64,000 nt of DNA, taken from positions 62,001-126,000 of the forward strand of contig JAGFIQ010000149.1 of assembly GCA_024103495.1 (NCBI GenBank), in the 5' to 3' direction. Of this stretch, positions 50,109 through 58,616 are shown piece by piece (position 1 is the first letter of the stretch; every line of letters starts with the position of its first letter). Source of the DNA: Aridibacter famidurans. Its GTDB lineage: Bacteria; Acidobacteriota; Blastocatellia; Pyrinomonadales; Pyrinomonadaceae. Position numbers and translations under genes: made by a program. A model generated the notes under the pieces. That model saw only the letters and a program-made list of their open reading frames with translations, did no database searches and was not told where the DNA came from.

Positions 50109-52945
50109 TCAGCCGCTTTCCCGTTCAGCAGAACCGGCTCGCCGAAGCCCAGCTCCTTCAAACGAGGCAGCTGGGTCTTCGCGTCTCCGACCACAAGCCA
50201 GATCATCTTGCCCGCATCGAGGTACGTCTTCGCGATGTCGCGCACCTTCGGGATCGTCATCTCGCGCACGACAGCCTCGCGTTTCTTCACGTAGTCGTAC
50301 GGCCAGCCGTAGGTCGAGATGTTCTCGAGCATGTTCAGCTTGGCACCCGCCGTCTCGAACGCCCGCGCGTTGCTCTTGATCAGGAAGCCCTTCGTCGTCT
50401 CAAGGTCCTTGTCGGTAAACGTCGACGGATATTGATCGAGGATCGACTTCACAAGCTGGACCGACTCGAGCGTGACGTTGGTGCGGACGCCGCTCTGGAT
50501 CGTGAACGTGCCGTCATGCTTCGAACCGTTAAAGAACGAGTTGATGCCGTACGTGTAACCCTTGCCTTCGCGCAGTTCCTGTGTGAACCGCGACGCGAAT
50601 CCGCCTCCGCCGAGGATGTAGTTCGCTACCGTCGCGGGATAGTAATTCTTGTCCGTTGCGGCAAGCGCAGGATATCCGATCCTTAGAACCGATTGCTTGG
50701 CGTCAGGAACGTCGTAGAAATAAACTTTCGACTCCTTCGGTGAAGGCGGATTCTTCAGAGCGGGAACATCGACCTTCTTCGCCTTCCAGTTCTTCGCAAG
50801 CCCCGAAAGCGGCTTCACGATCGAGGCCTTGTCGAGAGCTCCGACAGCGTGCATTCGCGCGACCGAAGGCGAGATGTTCTTCGCGTAGTAGTTCTTCAGG
50901 TCATCGAGAGTGATCGACTCCACCGATTCGACGGTCCCGAGGACGCTGCGAGAACGAATGTCGTTCTTGCCGTACAGCAGTTCGCCGTACTTCAGCTGAG
51001 CGATCGCGTTCGGGTTCGCCATCTGCTGGCGGATCCGGCTGATCACGCTCTGCTTGGCAAGGTCGAACTCCTTCGCGTCCCAGCGGGGCTGAAGAAGGAT
51101 CTCTTCGACAAGCGCGATCGTTTCCTCATAGTTCCTCGAAAGCGTGTTGCCGGAAACCCTTATACTCTCGCTGCCCGCCGAAACGTCGATCGTGGCTCCC
51201 AGCTGCTGGATCGCCTCCTCAAGTTCCTGCGGAGTCTTGTTCTTCGTGCCCTTGGTCATCAACTCGGCGGTGAGGTTCGCTACGCCGACCTTGTTCAGGT
51301 CGTCCAGAAGCTGTCCGCCGTCGATGACGATGTTGAACTGAACGAGAGGCACCTCTTCGTTCTCGATCCCGTAGATCTTCAGGCCGTTCGAGAGCTTGTC
51401 CTCCCAGATGGTCGGGACGACGACTTCCGGAGCCTCTCCGTACGGCGGCTCTTTCGTTCGGTCAAACGTGGAGGGCGAGCGCTCGTAATCAGCTTCCTTT
51501 GAAGCGTCGAAAGATTCCTCGGCGCCCTGGACGATCGCTTCTTCAACGACTTCGGCCTTCTTCGATCCCTCAAGCGCGAGCGCGACGGAACCCTTCGGAA
51601 CGAAGCTCGTCGCGACGTACGGCTTGTCCTTGATGTACTTCTTGTAGACACGCATCACGTCGTCGGTCGAGACCGCGAGGATGTTCTTGATGTCCTGTTC
51701 GACGAATCCCGGGTCGCCCGCGAAGATGTTGTACTGCGCCAGCTGGAACCCTTTTCCGAGCACGTTCGAAAGGCCGTTGTAGAATGCCGTTTCCTGGCCC
51801 GCCTTGATACGGCTCAGGTCCTTTTCGGAGATCCCCTCCTTTTCGAACTTCGCGAATGCCGACTTCACGGCCGCCTCAGCGTCGTCGAGGTCCTTGCCGT
51901 CGAAAGCGCGGACGCCGAGATACACCTGCCCGGCGAGCTCGTCGGAGCGGTTGAACATCGACACGTCCGGAGCGATCTTTTTCTCTTCGACTATGACCTG
52001 GTAAAGCGGAGCCTTCTTTCCGTCAGAAAGATACTCGGCGAGCACGTCCAGCGCGTACGAATCGGGGTGAAACTGCTCGACGGTCGGCCATACCATACGC
52101 ATCTCGGGCAGTCTTGCGAAGTTGTCCTCGTGGTAGACCTTCACGGTCTCCGCTACCTTGCCCGGCCTCTTGGGAAGAGGCTTGATCTCTTCGCCTTTCT
52201 TTATCTCGTCGAAATACTTGTGGACCCACTTCTTCGCCTGCGCCGGATCGAAGTCGCCGGCGACGACCAGCGTTACGTTGTTCGGGACGTACCAGCGCCT
52301 GAAGAATTCCTTGACGTCCGGGAGCGTCGCGTTCTGGAGGTCCTCGAGCGAGCCGATCACCTGCCAGTTGTAGGGATGGTCTTCCGGATAGAGGTTCTTG
52401 TCGATCACATAGAAAGCGTGTCCGTAAGGCTGATTATCGACTCCCTGCCGTTTCTCGTTCTTGACGACCTGCTTTTCCTTTGCGAGCACCGGCTCGGTCA
52501 CCGTGTTGATGAACCATCCGAGCTTGTCCGCTTCTGCCCAGAGCATTTTCTCGAGCGCGTCCTTCGGCACCGTCTGGAAATAGTTCGTGCGGTCGCGCGA
52601 TGTCGATCCGTTCGCGCCGGAGCCGCCGACGCGGGCGCTCAGCTTGTCGAGCCCGCCTTTACCGAGATTCTCCGATTCGAGAAACAGTAGATGCTCGAAC
52701 AGATGGGCGAATCCCGTGCGGCCTTCCTTCTCGCGCGCGGAACCGACGTGTGCCGTAAGCGCCACGGCGACCACCGGATCGGATCGGTCGATGTGGAAGA
52801 TCACTTCGAGCCCGTTGTCGAGCGTGAATTTCTCGAAATCGATCTTGAATTCCGGCTGCGCGGCCTTCTTCTGGGCGGCGACCGGGACGGAAAGGACGAA
52901 CGTAAGGACGATAAGGATCGAGGCAAGGGCCTTCAGGCTTTTCAT
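50105..52945 (-). CDS. M16 family zinc protease (two-domain, secreted)
   Basis: A 946-residue protein with a signal peptide ending VAA-Q. The N-terminal M16 half has the inverted zinc motif H81-L-F-E-H85, followed by a glutamate-rich helix (VLAKEKQVVKNEKRQG) that supplies the third ligand. The second M16 half (about 500-940) lacks the motif, as in pitrilysin-type or processing-peptidase-like fusions where one half is structural. Length fits full-length bacterial M16 proteases. It probably degrades peptides in the periplasm. The downstream coupled gene may be a partner or substrate-related factor. Confidence 0.93.
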   Translation of the reverse strand: MKSLKALASILIVLTFVLSVPVAAQKKAAQPEFKIDFEKFTLDNGLEVIFHIDRSDPVVAVALTAHVGSAREKEGRTGFAHLFEHLLFLESENLGKGGLDKLSARVGGSGANGSTSRDRTNYFQTVPKDALEKMLWAEADKLGWFINTVTEPVLAKEKQVVKNEKRQGVDNQPYGHAFYVIDKNLYPEDHPYNWQVIGSLEDLQNATLPDVKEFFRRWYVPNNVTLVVAGDFDPAQAKKWVHKYFDEIKKGEEIKPLPKRPGKVAETVKVYHEDNFARLPEMRMVWPTVEQFHPDSYALDVLAEYLSDGKKAPLYQVIVEEKKIAPDVSMFNRSDELAGQVYLGVRAFDGKDLDDAEAAVKSAFAKFEKEGISEKDLSRIKAGQETAFYNGLSNVLGKGFQLAQYNIFAGDPGFVEQDIKNILAVSTDDVMRVYKKYIKDKPYVATSFVPKGSVALALEGSKKAEVVEEAIVQGAEESFDASKEADYERSPSTFDRTKEPPYGEAPEVVVPTIWEDKLSNGLKIYGIENEEVPLVQFNIVIDGGQLLDDLNKVGVANLTAELMTKGTKNKTPQELEEAIQQLGATIDVSAGSESIRVSGNTLSRNYEETIALVEEILLQPRWDAKEFDLAKQSVISRIRQQMANPNAIAQLKYGELLYGKNDIRSRSVLGTVESVESITLDDLKNYYAKNISPSVARMHAVGALDKASIVKPLSGLAKNWKAKKVDVPALKNPPSPKESKVYFYDVPDAKQSVLRIGYPALAATDKNYYPATVANYILGGGGFASRFTQELREGKGYTYGINSFFNGSKHDGTFTIQSGVRTNVTLESVQLVKSILDQYPSTFTDKDLETTKGFLIKSNARAFETAGAKLNMLENISTYGWPYDYVKKREAVVREMTIPKVRDIAKTYLDAGKMIWLVVGDAKTQLPRLKELGFGEPVLLNGKAAE

Positions 52946-53028
52946 AATTTTTTCTCGTGTGCGTTTGTCGGTATGGATGACAAGTTTAACAGGATTGGTT
53001 TACGTCGCGAACCGCTGGATGGTTTAGC

Positions 53029-53254
53029 GGTAAGAAATGAACCGCAGAGAACACAGAGAGCGCAGAGGGTTTTTGGATTCGCGGCTAACCTGTCAACTTA
53101 CCGTTCGAACGGTTCATTATCACAGGGGGAACGGCCGGCTTAGATTCCATTATTGACGATTCGCCGGATTCGAATAACACCGCCGTTTCGCTGCGCGGGC
53201 TCGCGTTCCCACATGCTCTCTGCGCTCTCTGCGTTCTCTGCGGTTTATTCCTCG
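53029..53254. repeat. Inverted 'ACCGCAGAG' repeat pair (MITE-like)
   Basis: GAACCGCAGAGAACACAGAG at 53037 and its inverted match CTCTGCGTTCTCTGCGGTTT around 53228-53247 enclose about 150 bases without a gene. Unit period is nine bases. Confidence 0.75.
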
Positions 53255-53284
53255 TCGAAAGAAAATCTTTGCTTTGTGAAAACA

Positions 53285-53297
53285 AGAGTGTTACTCT
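53285..53297. promoter_or_regulatory. Perfect palindrome, candidate TetR operator
   Basis: AGAGT-GTT-ACTCT, nine bases before the regulator's ATG and just after TTGTGA (53274). Its position would let the TetR protein repress its own gene and the following hydrolase. Confidence 0.55.
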
Positions 53298-53305
53298 CAT
53301 TTTCA

Positions 53306-53971
53306 ATGCCGAGAACGAAACAAGCCTCGAAGAAGCGCCGAACGCCCAAGCAGGACCGGAGCCGGAAGACATACGACGCGCTGCTCAACGCCGCCGAAAA
53401 GCTGCTCAAGGAGAAGCCGTGGGAGAAGATCTCCACCGTCGCGATCATGGCCGAGGCCGGTCTTTCGAACGGAGCGATCTACGGAAGGTTCAAGAGCAAG
53501 GACGATCTTCTGGTCGGGCTCTACGAGCGCCACGACGTGCATTTGAAGGAGCGTCACCGGAACTGGCTTGAATCTACACGGGATCAGGATCTCGATTTCG
53601 AAGAGTATCTCGACAGCGAGATCGACAACCTGATCCGGTCGCTGTACGAGAACCGATGGCTTCTGCGCGAGATGGGCCTGATCTCAAGGATCCGGCCGGA
53701 GGTCGTTTCGGAATCAGTGCGGACCGACAGGAAAGAGATCCTCGACCAGATCGCCGAAGGGATACTGAGGTACAGGGACGAATTCGACGTGCCCGATCCG
53801 GAGCGAGCGGTGGAGCTGATGGTCTTCGCGGTATCCACCGTGCTTCGCGAGGCGATCCTCTATCAAGGCCCGCACTACGGAACGCTCGGCGTCGACGACG
53901 AGGAATTGAAGAAGACGGTCAAGCGGATTGCGAAGCAGTTCCTCGGCGTAAGACCTTCGAAAGAGACCTGA
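53306..53971 (+). CDS. TetR/AcrR family transcriptional regulator
   Basis: A 221-residue protein starting at 53306. After a basic N-terminus (RTKQASKKRRTPKQDRSRKT) the TetR DNA-binding domain follows: ALLNAAEKLLKEKPWEKIST and the helix-turn-helix IMAEAGLSNGAIYGRFKSKD. The remaining helices form the ligand-binding part; the C-terminus has SSTVLREAILYQ-like helices. The next gene starts 51 bases downstream on the same strand, so the hydrolase is probably in the same operon and under its control. Confidence 0.9.
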   Translation: MPRTKQASKKRRTPKQDRSRKTYDALLNAAEKLLKEKPWEKISTVAIMAEAGLSNGAIYGRFKSKDDLLVGLYERHDVHLKERHRNWLESTRDQDLDFEEYLDSEIDNLIRSLYENRWLLREMGLISRIRPEVVSESVRTDRKEILDQIAEGILRYRDEFDVPDPERAVELMVFAVSTVLREAILYQGPHYGTLGVDDEELKKTVKRIAKQFLGVRPSKET

Positions 53972-54022
53972 AACGTGCAAGGGAAGGAAATCCAAGATCC
54001 AGATGAAGGAGGCAAAACGTAT

Positions 54023-55435
54023 ATGTGGTCATTCAGAGCCAGAAACCTAATCGCATTCATAGTTACTTTCTCTGTCTCGATGATCGGAACCGGAACCGCA
54101 AAAGCCCAGGAATGGAAACAATACCGCGACGCCGACGGCGCAGGATGGTCGGCGGAAAAGCTGGAAGCGGCGAGGAAGTTCGGAGCCGAGTCCGGTTCGG
54201 CGGCGGTCTTCATCGTCGAACGCGGCAACGTGGTCGCGGCCTGGGGAGCGGTCGATCATCCTTTCAAAGCGGCATCGATGAGGAAGAGCGTCTATGACGC
54301 GGTCATCGGGGCCTCGCAGAAGGACAAGCGTTTCGATCCGTCGAGGACCATCAGCGAACTGGGGATCGACGACCTACAGCCGCTTACCGACGAAGAGAAG
54401 AAGGCGACCGTCGAGCACCTTATGACGGCGACGTCCGGCATCTATCATCCCGCCGCGTACGAAACGCGGTCGAACGCCGAAAGGCGCCCGGATCGCGGTT
54501 CCCACGCCGTGGGCGAATTCTGGTACTACAACAACTGGGACTTTAATCTTGTGACGGAAGCGTTCGAGCGGATGAACGGTTCGGCGATAGATTCGGCTTT
54601 CGAAAAATATTTGGCGGGTCCGCTCGGACTTGAAGACTACGAACGCGAACACGTTTTCCGATGGCTCGAGCCGCGAAGTTCAAAGTACCCGGCTGTCACC
54701 TACAGGCTTTCGGCGAGGGACCTTGCGAGGATCGGCCAGATGTACCTCGACATGGGAAAGTGGAACGGCAAACAGATAGTACCTGCGGCGTGGGTCAGGG
54801 AAAGCACGCGGCCGCACACGGTTTTCGGGAAGGACCACTACCGCGGAGAAGGTAACGGCTACGGAAGGCTGTGGTGGATCTGGCCGGCAAGGGAGAACAC
54901 CGGATCGAAATACCTCTCGTATCACCGCATCGCGGCGCAGGGCGCCGGAGGCCAGGTGATGGTGCTGTTTCCGGAGATCGATCTGCTCATCGTCCATCTT
55001 GCCGACACCGATTCGGGGAACGGCGTGGATGACCGTGATGGGTTCAAGCTGATGGAGATGATCCTAGAGGCGCGGACCGGCGGCGCGAAAGGCGGCGAGA
55101 GGATCGGCCCCGTTCGGGTCGAGCCTCTTTCGGACAAGGAACCCGCGCCTTTGAAATCGGGCCTGAAAGCGGTTCCTCCCGCGCTGCAGAAGAAGCTCGA
55201 AGGGCGGTTCACGGTCAACGAGCGGATCGGAATCGAGTTTTACCGGTACGAAGACAGACTTTTCGCCGCTCCTGTCGGAATGCCGCTCCCGGACGCCGAA
55301 ATGCTCCTGGACGGGGACGGAACGCTTACTTCTCCGCTGGTTGAGGTGGTCTTCGAGCCCTTGGTCGCGGCGGACGGCTCGGTCAATGAGGTCAAGATGA
55401 CCTTCGGGGGAAGAACTTCGGTAGGGAAGCGTTGA
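54023..55435 (+). CDS. Secreted serine hydrolase, beta-lactamase fold
   Basis: A 470-residue protein; start at 54023 with AAGGAGG 10 bases upstream; signal peptide to about residue 28 (AKA-Q). Catalytic motif S85-M-R-K88 and a second motif in WYYNNWDF (Y169-N-N171). The third motif region reads QGAGGQV, so no His/Lys-Gly pair is obvious. The C-terminal part (about 370-470) is beta-rich. The motifs deviate from class C enzymes, consistent with a D-peptidase or esterase. Lies behind a TetR regulator. Confidence 0.82.
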   Translation: MWSFRARNLIAFIVTFSVSMIGTGTAKAQEWKQYRDADGAGWSAEKLEAARKFGAESGSAAVFIVERGNVVAAWGAVDHPFKAASMRKSVYDAVIGASQKDKRFDPSRTISELGIDDLQPLTDEEKKATVEHLMTATSGIYHPAAYETRSNAERRPDRGSHAVGEFWYYNNWDFNLVTEAFERMNGSAIDSAFEKYLAGPLGLEDYEREHVFRWLEPRSSKYPAVTYRLSARDLARIGQMYLDMGKWNGKQIVPAAWVRESTRPHTVFGKDHYRGEGNGYGRLWWIWPARENTGSKYLSYHRIAAQGAGGQVMVLFPEIDLLIVHLADTDSGNGVDDRDGFKLMEMILEARTGGAKGGERIGPVRVEPLSDKEPAPLKSGLKAVPPALQKKLEGRFTVNERIGIEFYRYEDRLFAAPVGMPLPDAEMLLDGDGTLTSPLVEVVFEPLVAADGSVNEVKMTFGGRTSVGKR

Positions 55436-55439
55436 ACCG

Positions 55440-55830
55440 TGTGCCGTGAGCCGTTTAGCCTGCGCACTTGTGCGCGGGGCAGCGAGCCGTTTAGCCTGCG
55501 CACTTGTGCGCGGGACAGTGAGCGTAGACCGGACCGCGGGTGGCGCCCTTCGGGCTTACCCACGGCTAAACGCACGTGACCGCTACGCGGTCGGTTATGC
55601 CCGTCGCTTACGCTCCGGGTTCCGATCTTTGGCTAAGCGTAAGCCGCCGCTAACGCGGCTGGTTGGTCGTGTGGCCGACCGAACCGCGGGTGGCGCCCTT
55701 CGGGCTTACCCACGGCTAAACTCATATGACCGCTACGCGGTCGTCCGTCTCCCGTCTCCCGTCTCCTGTCTCCCGTCTCCTGTCTCCCGCCTCCCGTCTC
55801 CCGTCTCCGGTCTCCTGACTTCTGACTTCT
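55440..55830. repeat. REP-like cluster and heptanucleotide array
   Basis: No gene in 55436-55939. Two GCCTGCGCACTTGTGCGCGG units (55458, 55497), two reversed copies of the composite palindrome (CGGGTGGCGCCCTTCGGGCT... , 55537 and 55685), and (CCGTCTC)n/(CTGTCTC)n of 7-bp period from 55742 to about 55815. The last are followed by GACTTCT repeats and a possible -10 (TACAAT) for the channel gene. Confidence 0.85.
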
Positions 55831-55939
55831 GACTCCTTACAATGTAGACTTGTAGAAACCGCGCCTACCGGCCTTTTCTGCGGACTCCGGAGTATTCGTT
55901 GCGACGCTTTCCGCAGAAGGCCGAACCGAAAGGACTCCG

Positions 55940-58489
55940 ATGAGAATACTTACTTTCATATCTTCTACGGTCTTACTCGCCGCACTGATCTTTGCGGCCA
56001 ATTCCTCCGCGAACGCTCAGGCGAATGTCTTCAGCGGCTCGTCTCCTTCGCCCACGCCGAGCCCTTCGGCGGAACCGTCACCGACTCCGATCCCGATCTC
56101 CGACGTCGTTCTGGCTGCCGAGGACGTAAACAGCAGGCTCGCTGCCGGCGAGACGAAGATCTCCAAGGACAATTCGATCGCGGAAGTGGCAGCAGGCCTT
56201 CAGGGGCAGGCGGAAGAGGTCCGCAGCCTGAGCGAAAGAACCGAAAGGGTGCTGGCGAGAATTCCGTCATTGGAGGCGCTCGAGGACCTTGACGACGAAT
56301 GGAGGCTTGTCGCGGGTCCGATCCCGGGCTGGAAGGCGCGGCTGCAGGCACTTTCTGACGAGATCTCGGATCAGCTGAAAGACCTGCAGAGCATCAACGA
56401 TTCCTGGAGTGCATTGCGGGCGGCCGTAGAAGGGGCGGAGACCGGCGATCTGACCGAAGCGGCTGCCGGCGAGGTGCCTTCATCAGTTCCGGCCTCGATA
56501 AAACAAAAGATCAGGGAGGTCCTTCTGTCCGTTGAGACCTCAAGGAAGAAACTGACGGACAAGCGGCGGGCGCTTCTGAACCTTCAGGCGAGGCTCAGCG
56601 AGCGCGAGGAACTGATCGCGGACAGACGGACCGAGATCGTTTCTGAACGTGATGAAGCCCTTTCCAACCTGCTTGTGCAGGAATATCCGGCGCTGTGGGA
56701 GCCGGGCGCTTTCGCGGGGACCGAGCGGGTGGAACTTGGGGTTTCGTTCGGCCGAATGTACGCCGAACTGTATCGCTACGCGCGAGAGCATTCGATCGCG
56801 ATCGGACTCCACCTGGTGCTCACGCTGCTGCTTGTGGGCTCGCTGTTCTTTGTCCGGAGACGGGCTGTAGATCTGATCGAGGAAGAGCCGAAACTCAAGC
56901 GTGCCGTATCCGTCTTTGCAGTACCGATCGCGACCGGGTTCCTGCTTTCGATCGCCCTCAGCGGTTTCTTTTATCCGAAAGCCCCTGTCCTTCTCGACGC
57001 CATTCTCACCGCGCTGATCCTGATCCCGGGATATGTCGTTCTGGAGAGGATCATCCAGAGGCCGCTCGTCCCGACGCTGAGAGTGCTTGTGCTTCTCTTC
57101 CTGGTCGACGTTTTCAGCGACCTGTTCATGACGTTCTCTTATGTCCTGCGGTCGATCCTGGCGGTCGAGACGGTTGTCGTGCTGGGCCTTCTTGTATGGC
57201 TTTACAAAACGCGGCGCGGGATCGAGGCCGACCGGCCCGACCATTCGAAGCTCGCCCGCATCGTGCACGCGATAGTGCCCTTCGCGGCTATCCCGTTCGT
57301 GATGTCCCTGGCCGCGAATCTCTTCGGGTACGTCAGCCTCGCGCGCCTGCTCGCGGAAGGCATGCTCGAAAGCGCATACCTCGCCCTGCTCATCTACGCT
57401 CTCTATATGGTCCTCGACGGTCTGATCGTCTTTGCCTTCCGGGTAAGGCCTTTGTCCGACCTGATGATGGTCAGGAACCACGGGGACCTTATGCACTCGA
57501 AGATCTCAGGGTTCTTCAAATGGGTTGCGATCATCCTGTGGGTACTTCTTGTCCTCAACAACCTGTACTTGTTAAGGCCCGCCGCGACACGGGTCCGCGA
57601 TGTCCTCACCGCCGAACTGGCAATCGGCTCGCTCGTATTCAGTCCTTCGGATATCGTCCTTTTCGGACTGACGGTCTGGCTCGCGTTCCTCGTATCCAGG
57701 ATCACCAGATTTGTACTTGAAGAGGACGTGTATCCGCGCACGAATATGACGAGCGGGGTCGGATATGCCGTCTCGACGATCCTGCATTATCTTGTCCTCG
57801 TGCTCGGTTTCTTCATCGCGATCTCGGCAGTCGGTATGGACCTCACCCGTTTCGCTATCCTCGCCGGAGCGTTTGGCGTCGGTCTCGGTTTCGGCCTCCA
57901 GAACATCGTCAACAACTTCGTATCCGGGATAATCCTGCTGTTCGAGAGACCGTTCAACGTCGGCGATATGATCCAGGTCGGCGACAATACGGGCAGCCTA
58001 AAAAGCATAGGGCTGAGGGCCAGCGTTATCGGCACTCCCGAAGGCGCGGACGTGATCGTGCCCAACGGCCAGCTGCTGTCCGAAGAGGTCACGAACTGGA
58101 TGGCCGCCGATCAGCGCAAGCGGCTCGAGATAAACGTGGGCGTGAAGTACGGGACCGATCCCTCGGAGGTTCTGGACATACTCACAAAGGTAGGAAACGA
58201 ACATCCGGAGATCCTTGAGGAACCTCCGCCGCAGATCATCTTCGTCGGCTTCGGCGACAACTCGCTCGATTTTCAGCTTCGTGTCTGGGCCGATAATGAA
58301 TCGACCTGGTGGATAACGCGGAGCGACCTCTATATCGGCGTTTACAAGGCCCTGAACGAAGCCGGGATCGAGATACCGTTCCCGCAACGGGACCTTCACA
58401 TTAGGTCGTCTGAAGAAAGCTCGTCTGAGAAGGTCAAGGAGCTTGAGGGCGAGAGAAGCGAGTCGGACGGGGAAGGCGGGATAAAATAA
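55940..58489 (+). CDS. MscS-family mechanosensitive ion channel with large N-terminal domain
   Basis: An 849-residue protein. Signal peptide to about residue 27 (SSANA-Q); a periplasmic coiled-coil-rich region follows (about 40-245, many RRxLLNLQARL-type helices). Several membrane helices follow from about 285 to 640. The MscS core is about 630-760: the pore helix with Gly/Ala pattern (AFGVGLGFGLQNIVNNFVSG) and the beta domain FERPFNVGDMIQVGDNTGS. The size and N-terminal extension are like MscK. It should open under hypo-osmotic tension. A bidirectional terminator lies at its end. Confidence 0.93.
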   Translation: MRILTFISSTVLLAALIFAANSSANAQANVFSGSSPSPTPSPSAEPSPTPIPISDVVLAAEDVNSRLAAGETKISKDNSIAEVAAGLQGQAEEVRSLSERTERVLARIPSLEALEDLDDEWRLVAGPIPGWKARLQALSDEISDQLKDLQSINDSWSALRAAVEGAETGDLTEAAAGEVPSSVPASIKQKIREVLLSVETSRKKLTDKRRALLNLQARLSEREELIADRRTEIVSERDEALSNLLVQEYPALWEPGAFAGTERVELGVSFGRMYAELYRYAREHSIAIGLHLVLTLLLVGSLFFVRRRAVDLIEEEPKLKRAVSVFAVPIATGFLLSIALSGFFYPKAPVLLDAILTALILIPGYVVLERIIQRPLVPTLRVLVLLFLVDVFSDLFMTFSYVLRSILAVETVVVLGLLVWLYKTRRGIEADRPDHSKLARIVHAIVPFAAIPFVMSLAANLFGYVSLARLLAEGMLESAYLALLIYALYMVLDGLIVFAFRVRPLSDLMMVRNHGDLMHSKISGFFKWVAIILWVLLVLNNLYLLRPAATRVRDVLTAELAIGSLVFSPSDIVLFGLTVWLAFLVSRITRFVLEEDVYPRTNMTSGVGYAVSTILHYLVLVLGFFIAISAVGMDLTRFAILAGAFGVGLGFGLQNIVNNFVSGIILLFERPFNVGDMIQVGDNTGSLKSIGLRASVIGTPEGADVIVPNGQLLSEEVTNWMAADQRKRLEINVGVKYGTDPSEVLDILTKVGNEHPEILEEPPPQIIFVGFGDNSLDFQLRVWADNESTWWITRSDLYIGVYKALNEAGIEIPFPQRDLHIRSSEESSSEKVKELEGERSESDGEGGIK

Positions 58490-58517
58490 AGGGCGGATGG
58501 CCTGCGCCGTCCGCCCT
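58490..58517 (-). terminator. Terminator for the minus-strand paralogue gene
   Basis: AGGGCGGATGGC pairs with GCCGTCCGCCCT (12 bp, loop CTGC). On the minus strand it is followed by TTATTTTAT; on the plus strand there is no T tract. It begins right after the channel's stop codon. Confidence 0.82.
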
Positions 58518-58616
58518 GAAACGTTCCCCGGAGTAACGTTCAGATCCAGCGGAAGAAGAACCTGCGCTTCAACTGATAGACCGAAACCGAACCGCTGATC
58601 TCAGCGGAGCGCAGGT

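Noticed and set aside
55446..55832. 128-codon frame through repeats
   Set aside because: It translates the REP-like unit twice (…RAYPRLNARDRYAVGYARR…) and has no gene-like features.
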